From the NCBI GenBank assembly GCA_003332035.1, contig QOQI01000008.1, positions 1 through 38,819 of the forward strand: a DNA stretch of 38,819 bases, given 5' to 3'. The notes under the pieces were generated by a model that saw only the letters and a list, made by a program, of their open reading frames with translations, made no database searches and had not been told where the DNA came from. The translations under genes were made by a program, and so were the position numbers. Positions 16,603-25,069 of this stretch are shown here, piece by piece. Position 1 is the first letter of the stretch, and every line of letters begins with the position of its first letter. This DNA is from Paracoccaceae bacterium. GTDB taxonomy: Bacteria; Pseudomonadota; Alphaproteobacteria; Rhodobacterales; Rhodobacteraceae.

Positions 16603-17289
16603 ATGACAACTGTATTAATCCCTATAGTTTTAGCTGGCCTCTATGGGATAGTCATGTTTCAATTTTCTGCTTGGTCAATGAAAAGGCAGCTATCTCAGCA
16701 ATCAAACCCACTGTTGGATCCAAATCTAGAAAAAATAATGCTCAAGTTTGCGAATGTACTTGAAGTTGAGAAAATTCGAATAAATATTTTCGAAACAGAA
16801 CCGATTAATGGCCTAGCAGCACCTGATGGTAGAATTTTTATTACAAGAGGCTTTTACAAGAAGTATCAAAATGGCGATATCACAGTTGAAGAAATTTCTT
16901 CTGTAGTAGCTCATGAATTGGGACACGTGGCTTTAGGTCATATTAGAAGAAGAATGATTGATTTTTCGGGACAAAATGCTGTTCGGGCAGCTCTCGGGGC
17001 TTTACTTTCCCGTTTAGTTCCTGGGTTAGGAGGTATGATTGCTAGTATTATTGGAAATCTACTCATGGCCAAGCTTTCTAGACAGGATGAGTATGAGGCA
17101 GATGAATATGCTTCAGCTTTAATGATAAAATCTGGTTTAGGGATAGAACCGCAAGTTTCTATGTTTAAAAAGTTGGATAAAATATCTAACCAGCAAGGTT
17201 CAGTACCAGCTTGGTTGATGAGCCACCCACCAACACAAGAAAGAATAAATTCAATTAAAACAAAACACACAAAAATCTATCACAGATAG
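16603..17289 (+). CDS. M48-family zinc metallopeptidase, membrane-anchored
   Basis: A 228-residue peptidase with one N-terminal membrane segment (residues about 3-21). The zinc site is HELGH, with ligands His104 and His108 and catalytic Glu105, and the third ligand is probably Glu165 in YEADEYA. A second hydrophobic stretch (about 135-157, rich in Gly, Leu and Ile) could be a membrane-associated helix. It is shorter than HtpX and lacks the TPR part of BepA, so it is best called M48 without a gene name. It begins 22 bases after the VWA gene and is probably the last gene of that operon. A role in membrane protein quality control is the family norm. Confidence 0.88.
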   Translation: MTTVLIPIVLAGLYGIVMFQFSAWSMKRQLSQQSNPLLDPNLEKIMLKFANVLEVEKIRINIFETEPINGLAAPDGRIFITRGFYKKYQNGDITVEEISSVVAHELGHVALGHIRRRMIDFSGQNAVRAALGALLSRLVPGLGGMIASIIGNLLMAKLSRQDEYEADEYASALMIKSGLGIEPQVSMFKKLDKISNQQGSVPAWLMSHPPTQERINSIKTKHTKIYHR

Positions 17290-17294
17290 GTTCA

Positions 17295-18899
17295 TTACCG
17301 CATAGTTTTAGAGATCTTGATTAAGTTTTGGGTTGAAGTGTTTAAATCTTTGTTTTCAGAATTTCCTAGTAAAATTGTTTCTAGCTCGTTAGCTAATTCT
17401 TTACCCAATTCAACACCCCATTGATCAAAGCTATTTATCCCTAAAATTTTACCCTCTACGAAAACTCTATGCTCATAAAGTGCAATTATCTTGCCCAAAA
17501 TTTTAGGCGTTAATTTTGGATATAAAAGGGTTGTGGAAGGTCTGTTTCCAGGAAAAACTCTATGCCTTGCTTGATTTTCGAATTCTTCCCTTTTTATATG
17601 ATCCTTATCCGCCTTAGAACATACTTCTTCAAAATTTCGTCCCAGCATCAAAGCTTCCGACTGAGCAAGGCAATTCGATAATAATGATTTGTGATGATGA
17701 TCTAAATACGCCTCATGGGATTGAGCCGCTACTAAAAATTCACAGGGAATTATTCGCGTGCCTTGGTGTAATAATTGAAAGAAGGCATGCTGGCCGTTAG
17801 TACCAGTCTCACCCCAGACAACTGGTCCAGAATGAAAATTTAAGGGACGTCCATCAGTGTTGACACCCTTACCATTACTTTCCATTTCCAATTGCTGCAA
17901 ATAGGCTGGAAGTTTACTAAGCCTTTGATCATAGGGCAGCACGGCTCTAGTTGAATAATTACAAATTTGATTATGCCAAACACCAACTAAAGCTAAAATT
18001 ATTGGTAAGTTTTCAACCATTTCGGCATTTTTAAAATGATTGTCCATTTCATGAGCACCATTTAAAAATGACTCAAAGACTTTTGCTCCTAAAGTAATAA
18101 TTATAGAAAGACCTATTGGACCCCAAAGTGAGTATCGGCCCCCTACCCAATCTTCAAATCCAAAAACACGATCACGAGAAATACCAAATTCATCAGTTTT
18201 ATGAAACGCAGTAGACACAGCAGCAAATTGCAAGGAAGGATCATTCACAACTTCAGACATCCAGGCATAGGCTGTTTGAGCGTTTTTCATTGTTTCCAAA
18301 GTGGTAAATGTTTTGGAAGCAATAATAATCAGCGTCGTTTCAGGATTTAACCCAGATAGAACGTCATGAATATGCGATCCATCCACATTAGAAATAAAAT
18401 GACAGTTCGGGCCGTCTTGATATGGTGCTAAAGCCTTTATAACCATGGCCGGGCCCAAGTCAGAACCCCCTATACCTATATTTACTACATCAGTTATAGC
18501 CCCGCCTTGACCTAAAAAATGACCAGACCTTAAACGCTCAGAAAAATCTTTCATTTTTTCTAACGTTTGAATAACAGAAGGCATTACATCAATTTCATCG
18601 ACATAGATTGGACTACCTTCTAAATTCCTCAGTGCTGTGTGTAATACAGCCCTTCCCTCGCTAGTATTAATTGGCTCTCCACTAAACATTGCATCCCGCG
18701 CTTCAAAAATTCGTCTAGATCTAGCCAAATCCATAAGTAATTTCAGTGTCGCCTTATCAATGTTTGTTTTGGAAAAATCAAAAAACAAATCTTCTTGAAA
18801 AATAGAGAAAGTTATTGCTCGCTTTTTGTCTTGGTCAAACAAGGAAGTAATTTTTCTATCTCTAACTGTATCGAAGTGCCGTAATAGCTGATCAAACAT
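17295..18899 (-). CDS. pgi: Glucose-6-phosphate isomerase
   Basis: Interconverts glucose 6-phosphate and fructose 6-phosphate. The 534-residue product shows the family landmarks: VNIGIGGSDLGPAM near residue 140, FEDWVGGRYSLWGPIG near residue 245, the LQQLEMESNGKGV segment, and the C-terminal signature FDQWGVELGKELA with the active-site Lys. It is the last gene of zwf-pgl-pgi, with a 14-base gap after pgl. Grouped with zwf and pgl it can feed fructose 6-phosphate back into the Entner-Doudoroff pathway. Ends five bases from the convergent M48 gene; no terminator hairpin is apparent in that gap. Confidence 0.97.
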   Translation of the reverse strand: MFDQLLRHFDTVRDRKITSLFDQDKKRAITFSIFQEDLFFDFSKTNIDKATLKLLMDLARSRRIFEARDAMFSGEPINTSEGRAVLHTALRNLEGSPIYVDEIDVMPSVIQTLEKMKDFSERLRSGHFLGQGGAITDVVNIGIGGSDLGPAMVIKALAPYQDGPNCHFISNVDGSHIHDVLSGLNPETTLIIIASKTFTTLETMKNAQTAYAWMSEVVNDPSLQFAAVSTAFHKTDEFGISRDRVFGFEDWVGGRYSLWGPIGLSIIITLGAKVFESFLNGAHEMDNHFKNAEMVENLPIILALVGVWHNQICNYSTRAVLPYDQRLSKLPAYLQQLEMESNGKGVNTDGRPLNFHSGPVVWGETGTNGQHAFFQLLHQGTRIIPCEFLVAAQSHEAYLDHHHKSLLSNCLAQSEALMLGRNFEEVCSKADKDHIKREEFENQARHRVFPGNRPSTTLLYPKLTPKILGKIIALYEHRVFVEGKILGINSFDQWGVELGKELANELETILLGNSENKDLNTSTQNLIKISKTMR

Positions 18900-18913
18900 T
18901 AAAACCTCATTAA

Positions 18914-19603
18914 TTATGCGGCCCAGTGTACACTTGCTCCCGGCAAAATAGCCGAAATGGGCGCAAGCCTATTGGGTAAATCTATAGCTTTTTCCAAGGC
19001 TGTACGTTTTTCTTTACCAAAAATCACCAAATGCTTTATCCTAGAACGGTTCAAGACTTGGGCTGTAAGTGTTATCCTAGCTTCTAAAGCACCTTCTGCT
19101 CGCATTGGTAGTAAAGTCGGTGCATTACTTGAAAGTGCCTTCTCAAGATTATCTCCTCCTGGGAAAAGCGAGGCCGTGTGCATATCTGCGCCCATGCCAA
19201 AAAGTAGAACCGAAATAGGCAAATTCTGCTCTATCCGCTCTTGCAATTTCGGAATTCCGACCTCCGGTGTTAAAACGTCAGAGTACATCGAGATATATGT
19301 TGCCAGAGAAGCTTTTTTAATTAAAAGCCTTTCTCGCAATAACTTAGTGTTTGAACGTTCACTAGTTTCAGGAACCCAGCGCTCATCATTCAGAATTATA
19401 CTTACTCTTTTCCAATCCAGATCAAATTCACAAAGCTTATCAAAAATTGGCCCTGGGGTGCTTCCACCTGGAACAGAAAAAATAGCATTACCTCCGCCTT
19501 TAACTGATGAGATTAAATCAGCAGCCAAAATTTTTGCAACTTTTGAGACCAAATCTTCTCTATGATTATACTCCAAAAAATCAATCAAAGTATTTCGCGC
19601 CAC
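18914..19603 (-). CDS. pgl: 6-phosphogluconolactonase
   Basis: Hydrolyses 6-phosphogluconolactone after glucose-6-phosphate dehydrogenase. The 229-residue protein belongs to the NagB/DevB-like group: SVPGGSTPGPIFDKL (about residue 45), the VSIILNDERWVPETSERSN block, and LFGMGADMHTASLFPG (about residue 135) with the catalytic His. The chosen start overlaps the end of zwf by 19 bases, which suggests translational coupling; no other start gives a complete N-terminal helix. Middle gene of the zwf-pgl-pgi operon. Confidence 0.95.
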   Translation of the reverse strand: MARNTLIDFLEYNHREDLVSKVAKILAADLISSVKGGGNAIFSVPGGSTPGPIFDKLCEFDLDWKRVSIILNDERWVPETSERSNTKLLRERLLIKKASLATYISMYSDVLTPEVGIPKLQERIEQNLPISVLLFGMGADMHTASLFPGGDNLEKALSSNAPTLLPMRAEGALEARITLTAQVLNRSRIKHLVIFGKEKRTALEKAIDLPNRLAPISAILPGASVHWAA

Positions 19604-21033
19604 TTTCGGCCTTCACGCTCTAGAAGCGTCAAGCTATCCTGTGGACCAGCACTTCCACTATCATAAGGCTTTGGAACGTCACCCCTGTGAATCCAGCCAT
19701 TAATTATGGGATCCGTCCACGCCCATGCCGCCTCAACCTCGTCGCCCCGCATAAATAGAGTTTGATTTCCTCGTATAACATCCATTATTAATCGCTCATA
19801 CGCATCAGGCACGGCGTTTTCTTCAATTCCTAGTGTTTCAGAAAATGTCATATCCAAAGGAACGTCAATCAAACGCATTCCACCTGGGCCAGGTTCTTTT
19901 ATAGTTACATCCATCGTAATGCCCTCATCAGGCTGAAGCCTAATGATTAGAGCATTTTGGTGGTTTCCCGCTTCTGGACCGAAAATACTATGGGGCTTTT
20001 CCTTAAATACTACAGCTATTTCAGATTTTCGCGCTTCAAGTCTTTTACCAGTGCGAATATAGAAAGGTACGCCAGCCCAACGATAATTACTGATGCTAAC
20101 TTTAAGGGCTACGAAACTTTCAGTCATGGAATTTGATTTATTTACACCAGTTCGATAATCTGAATGGTCACTACCTGGTCCATACTGACCCCGAACGATA
20201 TGATGTGGAGCTACAGGATCAAGTGCTCTTATCACCTTCAATTTCTCATCTCGCACTGAGTCAGGTTCAAAGCGTGCCGGGGGCTCCATCGCAATTAAAC
20301 ACAATAGCTGCATTAAGTGATTTTGAACCATATCTCTCATTGCACCAGACCGGTCATAATATTCGCCTCGATCCCCAACTCCAACAGTTTCAGAAACTGT
20401 GATTTGAATGTGATCAACATACTGGGCATTCCATAGGGGCTCAAACAACATATTCCCAAATCTGATAGCCATAAGGTTTTGTACTGTTTCTTTGCCCAAG
20501 TAATGATCGATGCGATATATTTGGTCCTCAGTAAAATGCTCTGCTAAAATTGTGTTCAGTTGTTTGGACGTTTCTAAATTGCGCCCAAATGGTTTTTCTA
20601 CAACAATTCGACTATTTGCAGTGATAATCTCGTTTTCATGTAAACGCTCCGCTAAACTTCCAAATAATAAAGGTGAAACAGAAAAATAAAACGCTCGTAT
20701 TTTTTCAGGTCTAAGAGCTTTTTTTAGCTCATTCCATCCACCTGCCCCAGCAGCATCAATCTGGAGATAATTTAGGCAATTTAAAAAATCCCGAAGATCA
20801 TTTTTTTCGAATTTTATCTCGGCAAAACTTTTGATAGAATTTTCGACGAGAACACTGAAAGTATTTTGCGATAAATTTGACCGAGCGGCGCCAATTATTT
20901 TGGAATCATTTGGCATTTGGCCAGCAAGAAAACGTCTAAATAATCCTGGAAAAATCTTTCTCTTTGCCAGATCACCTGTTGCTCCAAAAATAATCAAATC
21001 AAATGACTCTACTGGGATAATTCGAGAGACCAT
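19585..21033 (-). CDS. zwf: Glucose-6-phosphate 1-dehydrogenase
   Basis: Oxidises glucose 6-phosphate to the lactone with NAD(P)+, the entry to the Entner-Doudoroff and pentose phosphate routes. The 482-residue protein has the dinucleotide motif IIFGATGDLAKRKIFPGLF (about 14-32), EKPFG at 146-150, and the active-site signature RIDHYLGKE (174-182) with catalytic His177 and Lys181. AGAAGG precedes the ATG at good spacing. It heads a three-gene operon with pgl and pgi. A perfect LacI-type palindrome lies 39-50 bases upstream of its start, so sugar-responsive control is likely. Confidence 0.97.
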   Translation of the reverse strand: MVSRIIPVESFDLIIFGATGDLAKRKIFPGLFRRFLAGQMPNDSKIIGAARSNLSQNTFSVLVENSIKSFAEIKFEKNDLRDFLNCLNYLQIDAAGAGGWNELKKALRPEKIRAFYFSVSPLLFGSLAERLHENEIITANSRIVVEKPFGRNLETSKQLNTILAEHFTEDQIYRIDHYLGKETVQNLMAIRFGNMLFEPLWNAQYVDHIQITVSETVGVGDRGEYYDRSGAMRDMVQNHLMQLLCLIAMEPPARFEPDSVRDEKLKVIRALDPVAPHHIVRGQYGPGSDHSDYRTGVNKSNSMTESFVALKVSISNYRWAGVPFYIRTGKRLEARKSEIAVVFKEKPHSIFGPEAGNHQNALIIRLQPDEGITMDVTIKEPGPGGMRLIDVPLDMTFSETLGIEENAVPDAYERLIMDVIRGNQTLFMRGDEVEAAWAWTDPIINGWIHRGDVPKPYDSGSAGPQDSLTLLEREGRKWREIL

Positions 21034-21070
21034 GTTTACCTTCTTTTAAATGTCACATTTTCGTAGCATA

Positions 21071-21084
21071 TGTTAGCGCTAACG
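21071..21084 (-). promoter_or_regulatory. LacI-family operator before zwf
   Basis: GTTAGCGCTAAC (21072-21083) is a perfect 12-base palindrome with the central CG typical of LacI/GalR-family operators. It lies 39-50 bases upstream of the zwf start codon. A weak -10 candidate (CCTATA on the plus strand, 21100-21105) would place the operator just after the transcription start, a repressing position. From memory, the LacI-family regulator CceR of alphaproteobacteria controls Entner-Doudoroff genes through a similar motif. Confidence 0.7.
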
Positions 21085-21140
21085 GAAAGCTAAAAAATGC
21101 CTATAAATAAATAGTAACAGGGAAATTGCTCTTTCACAGA

Positions 21141-21152
21141 TGCAAATTTGCA
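21141..21152. repeat. Perfect 12-base palindrome in the zwf-tyrS gap
   Basis: TGCAAATTTGCA reads the same on both strands, and a further half-site TTTGCA occurs at 21165-21170. It lies in the 262-base divergent gap, about 108 bases upstream of zwf and 144 upstream of tyrS. Apart from this and the zwf operator I see no further feature in the gap. It could be an operator for either gene; no regulator can be named. Confidence 0.4.
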
Positions 21153-21295
21153 GATAACCCGAGGTTTGCATGGCGTTACTGAAAAAACCGGTAAAAAATA
21201 CAAAAAAATTTTGAAAACTTTACCTTGCTATAACCTAATTTTCTTAGCTATAGCCCATGTTAGAACGTTTACGCACTAACTTAAAGAGGCTCAGA

Positions 21296-22546
21296 ATGTC
21301 TTACATACCAAAAAGTGACTTTTTGAAGATAATGATTGAGCGCGGATTTGTATCTGAATGTACTGACTATGAAGGTCTTGATAGTACAATACTTAAGGGG
21401 AATATTGCAGCTTATATAGGTTTCGATGCAACTGCTAAATCCTTACATGTTGGCAGTTTAATTCAAATAATGATGCTGCGATGGTTACAGAAGACAGGCG
21501 GTCAACCAATAACTCTTATGGGTGGAGGCACGACAAAAGTTGGCGATCCGTCCTTTAGGGCAGAAGAAAGGCCTTTACTTGGAGAAACACAAATTGAGGA
21601 TAATATTTCTGGCATAAAGAAAGTTTTTTCAGAGTATTTAAATTATGGTGATAAATCAGATGACGCCTTAATGATCAATAATGATGAGTGGCTATCTAAT
21701 TTGAATTACTTGGAATTTCTACGAGATGTTGGACGCCATTTCAGCGTGAATAGAATGTTAAGTTTCGAAAGTGTGAAATCGCGCCTAGACAGAGAGCAAA
21801 GCCTATCATTTTTAGAATTTAATTACATGATACTTCAAGCCTATGATTTTTATGAACTTAACAAGAGATATAAGTGCAAACTGCAAATGGGTGGCTCAGA
21901 TCAACTTGGTAATATTATAAACGGTATGGAATTAACGCGTCGCATTTCTGACGAACGTGTCTTTGGGCTTACCTCTCCATTACTGACAACTTCTGACGGC
22001 AAAAAAATGGGAAAATCTCAGGATGGAGCTATTTGGTTAAATTCAAGTATGCTTTCCCCATATGAATTTTGGCAGTTTTGGCGAAATACAACTGACGCCG
22101 ACGTACCCCGTTTTTTGAAATTATACACAGAGCTACCTTTAGTTGAGTGTAATCTTCTTGGTAAACTTGAAGGTTCTGAAATCAATGATGCCAAAATTAT
22201 ATTAGCCAACGAGGTTACAGCACTTTTACACGGAAGGGACGCAGCAAATGCAGCAGCTAAAACATCTGCAGAAGTTTTCGAAAAGGGTGGAATTGGAGAA
22301 GATCTACCAACTATTACTCTCAAAAAAAATGATGTATCCGACGGCTTACCAATTGTTCAAGCTCTCGTTAAGGCAGGTTTAGCCAAGTCTGGAAAAGAAG
22401 CAAAACGTTTAATTTTAGAAAATGGAGCCAAACTTGATGATGAATTAGTGACCAGTACAAATTTACTCATAACCTCCGAAATGCTATCAATACCTGTAAA
22501 GCTTTCGGCCGGAAAAAAGCGTCACGTCCTGGTGACACTTATTTAA
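21296..22546 (+). CDS. tyrS: Tyrosyl-tRNA synthetase
   Basis: Class I synthetase that charges tRNA-Tyr. The ATG at 21296 is chosen over the frame's first ATG at 21257 because AAAGAGG lies just upstream of it and [18 protein letters not shown] matches the family's usual start. The 416-residue product has the HIGH-type segment SLHVGSLIQ (about residue 50), the tyrosine-binding [12 protein letters not shown] and [10 protein letters not shown] blocks, the KMSKS-type [11 protein letters not shown], and a C-terminal S4 RNA-binding domain (about 345-416). It is the bacterial TyrS of the E. coli type. It stands alone between the divergent zwf operon and the convergent cyclophilin genes. Confidence 0.96.
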   Translation: MSYIPKSDFLKIMIERGFVSECTDYEGLDSTILKGNIAAYIGFDATAKSLHVGSLIQIMMLRWLQKTGGQPITLMGGGTTKVGDPSFRAEERPLLGETQIEDNISGIKKVFSEYLNYGDKSDDALMINNDEWLSNLNYLEFLRDVGRHFSVNRMLSFESVKSRLDREQSLSFLEFNYMILQAYDFYELNKRYKCKLQMGGSDQLGNIINGMELTRRISDERVFGLTSPLLTTSDGKKMGKSQDGAIWLNSSMLSPYEFWQFWRNTTDADVPRFLKLYTELPLVECNLLGKLEGSEINDAKIILANEVTALLHGRDAANAAAKTSAEVFEKGGIGEDLPTITLKKNDVSDGLPIVQALVKAGLAKSGKEAKRLILENGAKLDDELVTSTNLLITSEMLSIPVKLSAGKKRHVLVTLI

Positions 22547-22589
22547 ATTCAATTACAATGACTAATTCATAAATTTTATTATGGAGACT

Positions 22590-22609
22590 GGTGGTTTTGA
22601 AAAATCACC
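22590..22609. terminator. Possible shared hairpin between tyrS and the cyclophilin genes
   Basis: The 20 bases fold into an eight-base-pair stem (one G-T pair) with a TGAA loop, placed between two convergent genes and starting within one base of the cyclophilin stop codon. Neither side has a long T-run, so intrinsic termination is uncertain; it could work in both directions or merely protect 3' ends. Confidence 0.35.
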
Positions 22610-23154
22610 TATCGAGAAGTCACTATAGAAACCATCTTATCAGGTTTACCTAAAACTGCACCGTTTGAACCTTCACCTCTTTTAATTTTGTCGACGACTT
22701 CCATTCCGGAAGTAACCTTTCCAACTACAGTGTACTGTCCATTTAGAAAGTAACCGGCTTCAAACATTATAAAAAATTGACTATTGGCACTATCTGGATT
22801 TCGAGTTCTCGCCATACCAACGATACCCCTATCAAAATCTATATCAGAAAATTCAGCTGGTATATTTGGAAGTTTGGATCCACCACGACCAGCCAAAGAT
22901 ATATCGTTTCCAGCTTTTCCATATTCCACATCACCGGTTTGAGCCATAAAACCATCCATTACACGATGAAAAACAACATCATTGTACTGCCCCTGTTCCG
23001 CGAGTTTTAAAATTTGGGTAACATGTAATGGTGCAATATCTTCGAAAAGGTCAATTTTTATTTCTCCCTTAGCATTACCGTCGACAGTAATTGTCAACTC
23101 TGATCCAAAAACCGGAGACCCAAATAAAATAAGTAAACATAGAGTTTTATACAT
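22609..23154 (-). CDS. Peptidyl-prolyl cis-trans isomerase, cyclophilin type, exported
   Basis: A 181-residue cyclophilin with an N-terminal signal peptide (about residues 1-18, MYKTLCLLILFGSPVFG, then SELT), so it probably acts in the periplasm. The catalytic core FHRVMDGFMAQTGD and the FAEL-equivalent NIPAEFSDIDF, RNPDSANSQFFI and GQYTVVGKV blocks are all present. The ATG at 23154 is used because the longer frame (to 23226) runs through the upstream cyclophilin and would hide the signal peptide. It overlaps that upstream gene by eight bases, so the two are made together. No outer membrane anchor motif is seen. Confidence 0.92.
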   Translation of the reverse strand: MYKTLCLLILFGSPVFGSELTITVDGNAKGEIKIDLFEDIAPLHVTQILKLAEQGQYNDVVFHRVMDGFMAQTGDVEYGKAGNDISLAGRGGSKLPNIPAEFSDIDFDRGIVGMARTRNPDSANSQFFIMFEAGYFLNGQYTVVGKVTSGMEVVDKIKRGEGSNGAVLGKPDKMVSIVTSR

Positions 23155-23653
23155 CAGCAGCAACCTTAAAGCTAAGCATCCTATCCGGATTTGCAGGTGG
23201 CTCACCTCTAACAATTTCATCGACAATATCCATTCCCTCTATTACACGCCCATAAACTGTATACTGACGATTTAAAAAATGGTTATCGTTAAAATTGATA
23301 AAAAACTGGCTGTTAGCACTGTCTGGGCTCTGACTACGGGCCGCTCCTATGGTTCCTCGGTCATGAGGAATTCCTGAAAATTCTGCCGTCAAATTAGGCA
23401 AATCTGATCCTCCTGTACCTGCTTTATGTGGCTGATATTCACTTTCCATATTTCCAAATTCAACATCACCTGTTTGCGCCATAAATCCATCAATAACTCG
23501 ATGGAACGAAACATTATCGTATTTACCTGATCGAGCCAGTTCTTTCATTCGTTCACAATGCCCTGGCGCTATATCTGGCAAGAGCTCAATTGTAACGGTC
23601 CCATTCTTCAATTCCATTATGATTGTATTTTCTGCATCTTTGATCTTAACCAT
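23147..23653 (-). CDS. Peptidyl-prolyl cis-trans isomerase, cyclophilin type, cytoplasmic
   Basis: A 168-residue cyclophilin without a signal peptide, so cytoplasmic. The core is the same as its downstream neighbour: FHRVIDGFMAQTGD with the catalytic Arg, LTAEFSGIPHDRG, SPDSANSQFFINF and RQYTVYGRV. The start MVKIKDAENT resembles the start of Rhodobacterales cyclophilins as I recall them. The pair looks like an old tandem duplication in which one copy gained an export signal. It is divergent from pgk across about 119 bases. Confidence 0.93.
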   Translation of the reverse strand: MVKIKDAENTIIMELKNGTVTIELLPDIAPGHCERMKELARSGKYDNVSFHRVIDGFMAQTGDVEFGNMESEYQPHKAGTGGSDLPNLTAEFSGIPHDRGTIGAARSQSPDSANSQFFINFNDNHFLNRQYTVYGRVIEGMDIVDEIVRGEPPANPDRMLSFKVAADV

Positions 23654-23772
23654 CGGTTACTCCTTTTAAATTTTTCCCCTTCCTACGCTTTACAAAGCAT
23701 AAGAACAAGATATGGGTTGACGAAGAATTAATCTCTGCCGAAAAGGTATATATTTTGATGTGAGTGAACGTG

Positions 23773-24966
23773 ATGTCTTGGAAAACACTTAGCCAAATGG
23801 ATCTAAAAGGGAAACGCGTTTTAACGCGCGTGGATCTTAATGTGCCAATTATCGACGGAAAAGTTTCTGACGCGACACGCATCGAAAAAATAGTTCCTAC
23901 AGTAAACGAGATTATCAAGAAAGGTGGCACTCCCATTCTACTTTCACATATGGGACGTCCAAAAGGCGAGAGAAATCCAAATTTGAGTCTTTCACAGCTT
24001 CAAGAAAAATTGGAAAATTACTTCAAATCTAGAGTTGTTTTTGTTGCCGATTGTATTGGACCCAGTGCAGAAACTGCCCTCAAAGTTGCAAAAAAGGGCC
24101 AAATTATCTTACTTGAAAATACCCGTTTTCATCCAGAAGAAGAAGAGAACGACCCTGAATTTGCTGCCTCGCTAGCAGCATTGGCTGATATATTTTGTAA
24201 TGACGCTTTTTCAGCGTCTCACAGAGCCCACGCAAGCACAACTGGTCTGGCAAAATATTTACCTTCATGTGCAGGAAATTTGATGGAGTCAGAACTTAAA
24301 GCTCTAGAAAGTGTTTTAGTTCAGCCCGAACGGCCTGTTGCGACGGTAGTTGGCGGAGCTAAAATTTCTACAAAAATTACATTGCTCGAAAATTTAATAG
24401 AAAAGGTGGACTCTATTATTATAGGCGGAGCTATGGCTAATACCTTTCTGTTTGCCAAAGGATTTAACGTTGGTCGATCACTGGTGGAAAAAAGTTTTAA
24501 GCCAACTGCACTAAAGATTCTTAAAAAGGCTGAAATATATTCATGTGAAGTTATTTTACCGACTGACATTGTTATTGCAAAAGAGCTGTCAGAGAACACA
24601 TCCACATCCGTCGTTTCTGCTGATGAATGTCCGGAGAATTATATGATACTAGATGCAGGCCCATCAACAGTTGATAATATAAAGCACTGTATAAACAATG
24701 CAAAAACACTTTTATGGAACGGACCATTAGGTGCATTTGAAGTGGCTCCTTTTGATCAAGCCACTAGCCAGACCGCAAAATTTGCATCCAACGAGACAAA
24801 AAATGGTCACTTAATATCCGTCGCAGGAGGTGGAGATACTGTAGCGGCTCTTAATCAAGCAGGAGTAACCGACGCATTCACCTATGTTTCAACGGCAGGT
24901 GGTGCATTTCTAGAATGGCTTGAAGGTAGAGAGTTACCAGGGGTTCTCTGTCTTACGCAAAAATGA
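23773..24966 (+). CDS. pgk: Phosphoglycerate kinase
   Basis: Transfers phosphate between 1,3-bisphosphoglycerate and ADP. The start at 23773 (ATG, MSWKTLSQMDLKGKRVL) is chosen over a GTG nine bases upstream because it matches the family start. The 397-residue product has RVDLNVPI, the substrate loop LLSHMGRPKGERNPNLSL, FCNDAFSASHRAHAST, and the nucleotide-binding C-terminus SVAGGGDTVAALNQAG. The ribosome site is weak. An aldolase gene follows after 103 bases, so the two may share a transcript in lower glycolysis/gluconeogenesis. Confidence 0.96.
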   Translation: MSWKTLSQMDLKGKRVLTRVDLNVPIIDGKVSDATRIEKIVPTVNEIIKKGGTPILLSHMGRPKGERNPNLSLSQLQEKLENYFKSRVVFVADCIGPSAETALKVAKKGQIILLENTRFHPEEEENDPEFAASLAALADIFCNDAFSASHRAHASTTGLAKYLPSCAGNLMESELKALESVLVQPERPVATVVGGAKISTKITLLENLIEKVDSIIIGGAMANTFLFAKGFNVGRSLVEKSFKPTALKILKKAEIYSCEVILPTDIVIAKELSENTSTSVVSADECPENYMILDAGPSTVDNIKHCINNAKTLLWNGPLGAFEVAPFDQATSQTAKFASNETKNGHLISVAGGGDTVAALNQAGVTDAFTYVSTAGGAFLEWLEGRELPGVLCLTQK

Positions 24967-25069
24967 AAATTCCATTTTTATAACTTTTCACGAATTATGG
25001 TAGCGCAATCAGGATTGAATTGTATTTCTCGGTCTCTTACATCCGTTTGTAATCGAAATGGAGAATATC

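Noticed and set aside
18957..19565. A 202-codon open frame on the plus strand opposite pgl
   Set aside because: It lies wholly antisense to pgl, whose family motifs are intact, and has no ribosome site or recognisable domain.
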